Source of the DNA: Geopseudomonas sagittaria
Lineage (GTDB): Bacteria; Pseudomonadota; Gammaproteobacteria; Pseudomonadales; Pseudomonadaceae
Direction: 5' to 3'
Length of the DNA stretch: 64,000 nt
Assembly: GCF_900115715.1 (NCBI RefSeq)
Contig: NZ_FOXM01000013.1
Coordinates: 62,001-126,000 of the forward strand
Both the position numbers and the translations under genes were made by a program. Position 1 is the first letter of the stretch. Each line of letters begins with the position of its first letter. Shown piece after piece: positions 53,478 to 62,304 of this stretch. The notes beneath the pieces are model-generated. The model was not told where the DNA came from. It worked only from the letters and a program-made list of their open reading frames with translations, and ran no database searches.

Positions 53478-54927
53478 GCCTGGTCAACGACATGCTGCGC
53501 GACCTGGAAGCGCGCCGCGCCTCGCCGGCCGAGCGTGCGCCGCTGGACGGCCTGCTGCCCGCCGACGAGGGCGCCAGCGCTCGCCGCGCCGACCGCCGGC
53601 GTCTGCTGCTGGGCCTGCTGTGGGGCGCTCTGGCGCTGCTGGCCGCGCTGCTGCTGGCGCGCCTCTGGCTGACGGGCGAGGCGGCGCCCGTGATGGCCGC
53701 AGCGCCCGGTGTGGCCAGTGAGCCGCCCGCCGTGGCGCCCGCAGCGACCGCGCCGGCCCTGACCGCCGCTGCCGCGCCCGCCGAGGCCAGCGCGCCGCCC
53801 ATCCAGCTGCTCGCCACCCTGCCGCAGCATGGCGAGGGCCGCTTCATCCTCCAGCTGCTGCTCGACCGCGCGCCGAGCTACCAGCGCAGCGAGCAGAGCG
53901 GGGTGGTCGGCCTGCGCCTGCCGCAGCTGCGCCTGAGCGACGATGGTCCGCGCTCCGGGCGCTTCGAGCAGGGCGGCCGCAGCCTGAGCTGGAGCCTGCA
54001 GCCGCTGGGCGATGGCGCCGAATTGCTGCTGGTCGGCCTTGGCGACGGTCTGCAGGTGCTCGACCGCCTGGAGCCGGCCGGCGAACGCTGGCAGCTGTGG
54101 GTCGAGGTGCCGTTCAGCGCCGCAAACAGCGAGGTGTTCGATCCCGAGCAGCTGCCGGTGGCCGGTGGCGAGGAGGAGGCCGCGGCCGACGACGACTACC
54201 CGCCCGCCGTGCAGACGGCCGCCGCGCCGGTCAAGCGCGACCCGCCGCCCGCGCCGCCCGCTACCCGTGCGGCGATCCCGGAACTACGCACGCCTGCGAT
54301 TGCCGCGCCGGTCAGCCGTAGCCCGCAGGTCAGCGCCGCGCGGGTCAGCGTCGCCAGTCACCAGCCGGATGCGCTGGCCGAGGCGCGCCAGGCGCTGCTG
54401 GCCGGCGATAGCGAGCGCGCCATCGCCCAGCTCGAAGACCTCAACCGCCGTCAGCCGGACAACCGCGAGGCGCTGCGCTGGCTGGCCCGCGCCTGGCTGA
54501 GCGCCGGCCGGCACGCCCGGCTGGTCGCCGAACTGCCGGCGCAGCTGCAACGCTTCCCGACCGACAGCGAACTGCGCGTGCTGCTCGCCCGCGCCCAGCT
54601 GCAGGGCGGCGACGGCGCCGCGGCGGTGGCCACCCTGGCCGAGCGCATGCCGGCGCTGGCCAGCGACCCGGCCTACCACGCGCTGCTCGCCGCCAGCTAC
54701 CAGCAGACCGGCCAGTGGCGCGAGAGCGCCCAGCTGTACCGCAACCTGGTGCTGCTGCGCCCGGCCCACGGCGCCTGGCAGCTGGGCCTGGGCATCGCCC
54801 TCGAACAGCTCGGCGAGCGCGCCGCCGCCGCCCAGCACTACCGCCAGGCCCTGCAGGGGCAGGGCCTCGATGAAGACAGTCGGCGCTATGCCCGCGAGCG
54901 GGCACAGGCCAGCGGAGGAGAGTCCTG

Positions 54928-54928
<1 letters not shown>
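53474..54928 (+). CDS. mshN: MSHA biogenesis protein MshN (TPR)
   Basis: The 484-residue protein begins MSLVNDMLRDLEARRASPAE, a short motif typical of MshN, from the GTG at 53474 that overlaps the mshM stop. A membrane helix (about 43-65, LLLGLLWGALALLAALLLARLW) is followed by an Ala/Pro linker and a beta region, and by TPR-like helices in the C-terminal third (SHQPDALAEARQALLAGDSERAIAQL, AYHALLAASYQQTGQWRESAQ, YRNLVLLRPAHGAWQLGLGI). A second Ala/Pro/Asp-rich stretch lies around 235-290. It is likely a periplasmic scaffold. Confidence 0.8.
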
Positions 54929-56648
<1,720 letters not shown>

Positions 56649-56649
<1 letters not shown>

Positions 56650-57893
56650 TGGCGCAGTTTCGCTTTAGCGGGCGCGATGCTCAGGGCCGCAAGATCAGCG
56701 GCAGCCGCCAGGCGGCGAGCGCCGAGGCGCTGGCCGGCGAGCTGCTGGCCGAGCGCATCACCCCGCTGAGCATCGACGCCCAGGCGGAAAAGGCCGCCGC
56801 AGGCGACGCCGATGTCCTGCGCCAGCTCAACAAGCTGCTTGGCCGCGAGCGCGTCGAGCTGGAGGAGCTGATCATCTTCTGCCGGCAGATGTACAGCCTC
56901 AACAAGGCCGGCGTGCCGATCATCCGCGCCATCGGCGGCCTCGCCGAGTCGACCCGCAACCCGTACTTCCGCGAGGTGCTGCAGACCCTGCGTGCCGACC
57001 TTGAGGGCGGCACGGCCATGGCCGCGTCGCTGGGCAACCACCCCAAGGTGTTCAACCCGCTGTTCGTCAGCATGATCAGCGTCGGCGAGAACACCGGCCA
57101 GCTCGACCAGGCCTTCCGCCAGCTGGCCGGCTACCTGGAGATGGAGCGTGAGACGCGCAAGCGCATCAAGCAGGCCACCCGCTACCCGCTGTTCGTGCTG
57201 ATCGCCATGAGCGTGGCGCTGGCGGTGATCAACCTGCTGGTGATCCCGGCCTTCTCCAAGGTGTTCGCCCAGTTCCATGCCGAGCTGCCGCTGCCGACGC
57301 GCATCCTCATCGGCTTCTCCGAATTCATGCAGCAGTGGTGGTGGCTGCTGGGCCTCGGGCTGGCCGGCGGCATCGTCGCCTTCGTGCGCTGGATCGCCAC
57401 CGAGCCCGGCGCGCTGGTCTGGGATCGCTGGAAGCTCAAGCTGCCGATTGTCGGCGGCATCTTCGAGCGCATCGCCCTGGCCCGCTTCACCCGCACCTTC
57501 GCGATGATGTACCGCGCCGGCTTGCCGCTGCTGCAGACCCTGGCGATCAACAGCCACACCGTGGGCAACCGGCATATCGGCACGGCGATCACCGGCATGC
57601 GCGAGGGTGTCGAGCGCGGCGAGGCGCTGACCCGCGGCGCCGCCGCCAGCGGCCTGTTCACCCCGCTGGTGCTGCAGATGATGGCGGTCGGCGAGGAAAC
57701 CGGCGCGCTCGACGACCTGTTCATCGAGGTCGCCGACTTCTACGAACAGGAGGTGGACTACGACCTCAAGCGCCTGGCCGACGCCATCGAGCCGATTCTC
57801 ATCGTCGCCATGGGCATCATGGTGCTGATCCTCGCGCTGGGGGTGTTTTTGCCGATGTGGGAACTGTCGGCGGCGGCCAAGGGCGTCAAGTGA
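56649..57893 (+). CDS. mshG: MSHA inner-membrane platform protein MshG (PilC/GspF-like)
   Basis: The 414-residue polytopic protein contains two GspF cytoplasmic domains (FCRQMYSLNKAGVPIIRAIGGL and RFTRTFAMMYRAGLPLLQTLAI) and three membrane helices (about 175-195, 222-245 and 380-405). Features such as NPLFVSMISVGENTGQL and LVLQMMAVGEETGALDDLF are typical of the family. It overlaps mshE by one base and the next gene by four (GTGA). Confidence 0.93.
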
Positions 57894-58399
57894 GGCCGTT
57901 GCCGGCGCGCGCCGAGCGCCTGCTGCTGGTGGCACCGCTGCAGCGTCTTGCCCGCTGGCTGCTGGCTTTGATTTTTGCCAATGTGATCTTTATCTCGTTA
58001 TGGCATATTGCGACCGACAGCGAGACGCAAGCCATGAATACGACGGCGGCGCACCTGGCGCGCAGTCTCGACGCGTTGGCCGCCGAGAATATGGCGCAGG
58101 GACGCCCGCTCGATGAGGGCTGGGCCACGCGCAATCCGTTCGTCCTGCTGCGTGGCCAGCAGGGCAACTACTGCGGCGAACTGGCTGACGACCAGACGCC
58201 GCGTCGGGGCTGCTGGTACTTCCTGCCGCAGCAGGCCCGCGTGCTGTACCGCGCCCGCTTTCGCGGCTGGCGCAGTGGTGGGGAGGAAGGCGTGCAGGCC
58301 TGGCAGCTGGTGCGCCTTCCGCTGCAGACGATGGCAACCGCAAAGACCGAACGGCTGATCGCCGTGGAGCTGCGGGCGGTGGACTGGACCGACCCGTGA
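57890..58399 (+). CDS. mshF: MSHA-locus protein in the mshF position
   Basis: The 169-residue product of a GTG overlapping the mshG stop starts with basic residues (MRPLPARAERLLLVAPLQRL), one membrane helix (about 22-42, LARWLLALIFANVIFISLWHI) and a periplasmic domain with two cysteines (NYCGELADDQTPRRGCWYFL). Size and place between mshG and the pilins fit MshF, but sequence identity is weak, so the symbol rests on synteny. Codons become visibly less GC-rich toward the end of the gene and in the pilins that follow. Confidence 0.6.
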   Translation: MRPLPARAERLLLVAPLQRLARWLLALIFANVIFISLWHIATDSETQAMNTTAAHLARSLDALAAENMAQGRPLDEGWATRNPFVLLRGQQGNYCGELADDQTPRRGCWYFLPQQARVLYRARFRGWRSGGEEGVQAWQLVRLPLQTMATAKTERLIAVELRAVDWTDP

Positions 58400-58428
58400 C
58401 AACGCCCTCAGGGCAAATGGAGATGGAA

Positions 58429-58953
58429 ATGCAACGACAGAAGGGCTTTACCCTGATCGAACTGGTGGTGGTGATCGTGATCCTCGGCGTCCTCGCCGCG
58501 GTGGCGCTGCCGCGCTTTATGAATGCGACCGACGATGCGCATACCTCGGCGGTACAGGGCACCGGTGGTGCGCTGGCGGCGGGTGTGGCGTTAGTGCGCT
58601 CGCAGTGGGAACTGAATCGAGTCAAGGGCATCGCTACCCCGAACCTCAACGTGACCGGCTTTGGCGCGAACGATGTGGACGTGAACGGCAACGGTTGGCC
58701 GATCAGTGCTGTCAGTGATAGTGCGGCCAACCCGAACGCAGCCCGTTGCGTGGAGGTGTGGAACGCAGTACTACAGGGCTCTGCTCCGTCTGTAGCCACT
58801 AACACTACCGCCGACTATCAGGCTTCGGTCGTTACCGCTGGCGAGTGCACATTCACTTATCGCCTGGATGGACGCGCTGCTGCCAGCACTACCCCACTGC
58901 GCACTATTGTCTATAGCACCGCTACCGGCGCCGTGACCACCTCTGCCAATTGA
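58429..58953 (+). CDS. mshB: Type IV prepilin, MSHA type (first pilin, MshB-like)
   Basis: The product has leader MQRQKG and the prepilin cut G/F before FTLIELVVVIVILGVLAAVA, with the key Glu5; PRFMNATDDA follows. The start at 58429 has GGAG 6 bases upstream; upstream ATGs at 58417 and 58423 and a GTG at 58396 are in frame but worse. Length is 174. Two cysteines (ARCVEVW and GECTFTY) can form the usual C-terminal disulfide loop. It is followed by a second and a third pilin. Ser/Thr-rich variable surface and moderate GC suggest diversification. Symbol by position. Confidence 0.8.
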   Translation: MQRQKGFTLIELVVVIVILGVLAAVALPRFMNATDDAHTSAVQGTGGALAAGVALVRSQWELNRVKGIATPNLNVTGFGANDVDVNGNGWPISAVSDSAANPNAARCVEVWNAVLQGSAPSVATNTTADYQASVVTAGECTFTYRLDGRAAASTTPLRTIVYSTATGAVTTSAN

Positions 58954-58999
58954 TTTGCTTTTCTTCCAACTTAGTTAACCATTCGAAAGGGATTCAATC

Positions 59000-59458
59000 A
59001 TGAAAAAACAGCAAAGCGGTTTTACCCTGATCGAACTGATCATGGTCATTGTGGTGCTGGGCATTCTGGCGGCGTTTGCCTTGCCGCGGTTTGCCAATTT
59101 AGGTGGTGATGCACGAGCTGCGACTCTTAATGGTGCATTGGGCTCCGTCAGGTCTGCTGCAGCTATTGCACACTCCGATCAGTTGGCTAAAGGTCTGGGG
59201 ACCGGTGCTAGCGTGACCCTTGAAGGTCAGCCAGTCACCATGTTGAACTCTTATCCGACTGCCAATGCTGCAGGCATCATGGTTGCCGCCCAGTTGAGCG
59301 CCGAGTTTGACTCCACTGGCGGCGGCACTGACGCTGGCGATACCCTGCTGATTCGTGTGGTTGGGGCTACTGACCCCGATACTTGCTCATTTGAGTACAC
59401 CGCGCCCGCTGCCAACGCTGCCCCGGCCATTAACAACCTGGACGACTCGGGCTGCTGA
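59000..59458 (+). CDS. mshA: MSHA major pilin (MshA)
   Basis: Leader MKKQQSG is cut before FTLIELIMVIVVLGILAAFA; PRFANLGGDARAATLNGALG is the MshA-type helix continuation. The 152-residue protein has C-terminal cysteines (PDTCSFEYTAPA and DDSGC) for a disulfide loop. AAAGGG lies before the ATG in a gene-free AT-rich leader. The sequence is clearly AT-richer with many T-ending codons than its neighbours, which fits frequent exchange of surface pilin genes. A stem-loop follows at 59518. The third pilin (59602) is a paralogue. Confidence 0.85.
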   Translation: MKKQQSGFTLIELIMVIVVLGILAAFALPRFANLGGDARAATLNGALGSVRSAAAIAHSDQLAKGLGTGASVTLEGQPVTMLNSYPTANAAGIMVAAQLSAEFDSTGGGTDAGDTLLIRVVGATDPDTCSFEYTAPAANAAPAINNLDDSGC

Positions 59459-59517
59459 GGAGCGCGTGAGCAGTCAATGGGGACAGGCCCCATTTCTGCC
59501 ATTTCCGTTTGACACAA

Positions 59518-59541
59518 GACAGGTGCCTCCGGGCACCTGTC
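59518..59541 (+). terminator. Stem-loop after mshA
   Basis: GACAGGTGCC and GGCACCTGTC form a perfect 10-base stem with a TCCG loop, 59 bases after the mshA stop. Without a T-run, it may stabilise the mshA transcript end or reduce readthrough into the minor pilin genes. The rest of the 143-base gap holds the next ribosome site (AAGGAC). Confidence 0.65.
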
Positions 59542-59601
59542 GACTAATTATTCAACGGTCGGCTCGGAGCTGGCCGATCTACCCGGACAAGGACTGTCTG
59601 C

Positions 59602-60078
59602 ATGCAACAACGTGGCTTCACCCTGATCGAACTCATTCTGGTGATCGTGATGCTCGGTATCCTCTCCGCCTTCGCCTTGCCGCGCTTTGCCGATCTGGGC
59701 CGCGATGCGCGCATCGCCAGCGTGCAGGGCGCCGCCGCGTCTATCCGCTCGGCAGCCGCCATTGGCCACGCGGCCTGGCTGGCCGGGGGCGGCACGGGAA
59801 ACGACATAGCTTATGAGGACACCTTTGTGCTGATGCAAGGCGGCTATCCTCAGGCACACATAAAGCTCGCCGGTGCCGTCGGCATTGCCGGTGCTGCCGG
59901 TATCGATGCCGGCAGCTACCAGATCGATCCGCTGCCGTATACCAATGTGAACACATCCACGGTGACCTTCCGGCCGCTGGGCGTTGCCGCCACAGCGACA
60001 TGTTCTGTGAGCTACACCCAAGCCAATATGACTGGCACAGTACCCCCGTCCATCACCGTGCAGACCGGCGGCTGCTGA
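59602..60078 (+). CDS. MshA-type prepilin, third pilin
   Basis: Leader MQQRG is cut before FTLIELILVIVMLGILSAFA; then PRFADLGRDARIASVQGAAASI closely follows the MshA pattern. The 158-residue protein ends with a cysteine pair (ATCSVSYTQAN, TGGC). It shares the ADLG/ANLG-DAR region and the SIRSAAAI stretch with mshA, so the two are paralogues, but its codons are more GC-rich. AAGGAC lies 7 bases before the ATG. It may be a minor pilin or an alternative major pilin. Confidence 0.8.
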   Translation: MQQRGFTLIELILVIVMLGILSAFALPRFADLGRDARIASVQGAAASIRSAAAIGHAAWLAGGGTGNDIAYEDTFVLMQGGYPQAHIKLAGAVGIAGAAGIDAGSYQIDPLPYTNVNTSTVTFRPLGVAATATCSVSYTQANMTGTVPPSITVQTGGC

Positions 60079-60082
60079 CCCC

Positions 60083-60529
60083 ATGCATTCCCGCGGCTTC
60101 ACCCTCGTCGAGTTGATCCTGGTGATCGTGGTCATCGGCATCCTCGCCGCCGTGGTGGGGCCGCGCTTTTTCGAGCGTTCGACCTTCGACGACCGCCTGT
60201 ACGCCGAGGAAGTCCGCGCCGGGCTGCGCCATGCGCAGAAGCTGGCGCTGGCCGGCGGCTGCAGCATCCGCTTCAGCCTGGACACGACGGGCTACCAGTT
60301 GCTGCGCGATGCCGATTGCGAGGGCAGCGGCAATACCTTTACGCCCAGCGTGCTCGACCCGTCCACCGGGCAGGCGCCCTACGCCGGCACGCCGCCGACC
60401 GGCATCACGCTGTCGGCGGCCTTCAACGTCGACTTCGACTCCCTCGGCCGACCCAGCCAGGCGGTCAGCGTCACTCTCGGCGCCGGCCATGCAGTCCGCG
60501 TCGAGGCGGTCACGGGGTTCGTGCCATGA
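60083..60529 (+). CDS. mshC: MSHA minor pilin MshC
   Basis: The 148-residue prepilin starts MHSRG and is cut before FTLVELILVIVVIGILAAVV. The following GPRFFERSTFDDRLYAEEVR and LRHAQKLALAGGCSIRFSL segments fit GspH/FimT-type minor pilins such as MshC. It follows the third pilin by 4 bases and overlaps mshD by four bases (ATGA). Confidence 0.82.
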   Translation: MHSRGFTLVELILVIVVIGILAAVVGPRFFERSTFDDRLYAEEVRAGLRHAQKLALAGGCSIRFSLDTTGYQLLRDADCEGSGNTFTPSVLDPSTGQAPYAGTPPTGITLSAAFNVDFDSLGRPSQAVSVTLGAGHAVRVEAVTGFVP

Positions 60530-61023
60530 ACCGCCAGCGCGGCATGACCCTAGTCGAGCTGGTGATCGCCATCGTCATCGTCGGCATCGCCGCCGCTGCG
60601 CTGTACAGCGCCATGGCCAGCATCACCAGCCGCTCCGCCGACCCCATGCTGCGCCAGCAGAGCCTGGCCATCGCTGAGGCCTATCTGGAGGAAATTCTCG
60701 CCGAGGACTTCCTCGATCCGACCAGCCATACCCAGTGCCCGCCGCGACCTGCCGTGCGCGCCGACTACGACAACGTCTGCGACTACGCTGGGCTCGACGA
60801 CAGCGGTGCCCGTGGTACCGATGGCAACCTGGTTCCCGGCCTGCAGGACTATCGGGTCCGCGTCGCCGTCACCCCGCAGGCCTTCAATGGCCTGACTGCC
60901 GCCGCGGCGCTGCATGTGACAGTGACGGTCGAGGCGCTGGATGGCCAGACGCTGACCCTTGCCGGCTGGCGCACCTGCTACGGCGAGTACGACGGCGCGG
61001 GGGCCTACGCATGCGTGCCCTGA
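60526..61023 (+). CDS. mshD: MSHA minor pilin MshD
   Basis: The 165-residue prepilin starts MNRQRG and is cut before MTLVELVIAIVIVGIAAAAL (Met at +1 is allowed). Its LRQQSLAIAEAYLEEILAED helix is typical of GspI/PilV-like minor pilins. Two cysteine pairs are visible (TQCPPRP/VCDYAG and RTCYGEY/YACVP). The ATG overlaps the mshC stop; its own stop overlaps mshO. Confidence 0.82.
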   Translation: MNRQRGMTLVELVIAIVIVGIAAAALYSAMASITSRSADPMLRQQSLAIAEAYLEEILAEDFLDPTSHTQCPPRPAVRADYDNVCDYAGLDDSGARGTDGNLVPGLQDYRVRVAVTPQAFNGLTAAAALHVTVTVEALDGQTLTLAGWRTCYGEYDGAGAYACVP

Positions 61024-61880
61024 TGGCAGGCAACCCAGCCCGCCAGCGCGGCTTCACCCTGGTCGAGTTGATCCTGGTGATCGTCCTCTCCGCCATCGTC
61101 GGGGTGATGGTCAGCAGCGTGCTGTCGCGCCCGCTGGAAGGCTTCGTCGCCCAGAGCCGCCGCGCCGAGCTGGTGGATATCGGCGCCAGTGCCCTCAACC
61201 GCATGCAGCGCGACATCCGCATGGCGGTGCCCGGCTCGCTGCGGGTCAGCGCCGATGGCCGGGCATTGGAGCTGCTGCTGATCCACAGCGGCGGGCGCTA
61301 TTTGCCCAATCGTCCGCTCGACAACAGCCTGAACTTCTCCGCCACGCCGGATGCGCAATGCAACGGCCCGCTGGTGGCGGGTGTGCCGGCTTGCGATGTG
61401 CTGCAGGTGTTCGCCCCGGGTTTCTCGCCGCCGGCCGCCGGCTGGCTGGTGATCGCCAGCAGCCCGTTCAGCTGGACGCCGAGCAATCCGGGCAATATCA
61501 CGCCGACCAACACCGTCTTCACCCGCTTGCCAGAGTCGGATACGGCGGCCTATCCAGGCATCAGTCTGATCCGCGTCACGCCGCCGGGCGGCGCTTTCGC
61601 CTTCACCGCGCCCTCGGCGCAGCGGCGCATCTATTTCGCCGACCGGGTGGTCGGCTATCGCTGCAGCGGCGGCCAGCTGCTGCGCTACGAGCACGACCAG
61701 CTGCAGCCCACGCTGCCCGCCGCCTTGCCGGCCACCGGCCGCCTGCAGGCCGACCGTGTGGAAAGCTGCGACTTCCGTTACGCCAGCGCCAGCGGACTGG
61801 CCACCTTGCGTCTGAACATCGGCGCGGCGGGGGAGAGCATCCGTCTGGCCCAGCAGGCACAGGTGAACAATGCGCCCTGA
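61011..61880 (+). CDS. mshO: MSHA minor pilin MshO
   Basis: The prepilin begins MRALMAGNPARQRG and is cut before FTLVELILVIVLSAIVGVMV. The ATG at 61011 has GGGGG upstream; the ATG at 61023, overlapping the mshD stop, would give a 10-residue leader and is equally likely. The 289-residue length and the GspJ/PilW-like interior (AELVDIGASALNRMQRDIRM, RIYFADRVVGYRCSGGQLL, DRVESCDFRYASASGLATL) fit MshO, a large minor pilin of the tip. Confidence 0.8.
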   Translation: MRALMAGNPARQRGFTLVELILVIVLSAIVGVMVSSVLSRPLEGFVAQSRRAELVDIGASALNRMQRDIRMAVPGSLRVSADGRALELLLIHSGGRYLPNRPLDNSLNFSATPDAQCNGPLVAGVPACDVLQVFAPGFSPPAAGWLVIASSPFSWTPSNPGNITPTNTVFTRLPESDTAAYPGISLIRVTPPGGAFAFTAPSAQRRIYFADRVVGYRCSGGQLLRYEHDQLQPTLPAALPATGRLQADRVESCDFRYASASGLATLRLNIGAAGESIRLAQQAQVNNAP

Positions 61881-62304
61881 ACGTGGATTCGCCCTGGTGG
61901 CGGCGCTGTTCGTGATGGTCATCATCGCCGTGGTGGTGGCGACCATGAGCAGGCTGTCGGTCACCCAGAACACCAGCCTCGACCTGGCCATCCAGCAGGC
62001 CCGTGCCTACCACGCCGCCCGCGCCGGCCTGGAGTGGGGGCTGCACCAGCTGATGGCCGAGAGCAACACGACGGGCATCTGCCCGGTGGGTAATCCATCC
62101 CTGGCCGGCAGCGGCCTGAGCGAGTACAACGTGAGCCTCACCTGCGTCAAGCTGCCCTGCGCCACGGCCACATGCGCGCAGAGCTACACGGAAGGCATCC
62201 GCACCTTCAACCTGTACCGCCTGACCGCCACGGCCGCCAACGGCAGCCCGGACAGCCGGGTTGACTATGCCTGGCGGCGGCTGGAAGTGATGGTGGAGCG
62301 ATGA
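61870..62304 (+). CDS. mshP: MSHA biogenesis protein MshP (PilX N-terminal type)
   Basis: The 144-residue protein starts MRPERGFALVAALFVMVIIA, a PilX/GspK-like N-terminal membrane segment without the usual Glu5. Then MSRLSVTQNTSLDLAIQQARAYHAARAG, GLEWGLHQLMAESNTTGI and a four-cysteine region (ICPVGNP, LTCVKLPCATATCAQ). It overlaps mshO by 11 bases and mshQ by four (ATGA), so these are coupled. Confidence 0.8.
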   Translation: MRPERGFALVAALFVMVIIAVVVATMSRLSVTQNTSLDLAIQQARAYHAARAGLEWGLHQLMAESNTTGICPVGNPSLAGSGLSEYNVSLTCVKLPCATATCAQSYTEGIRTFNLYRLTATAANGSPDSRVDYAWRRLEVMVER

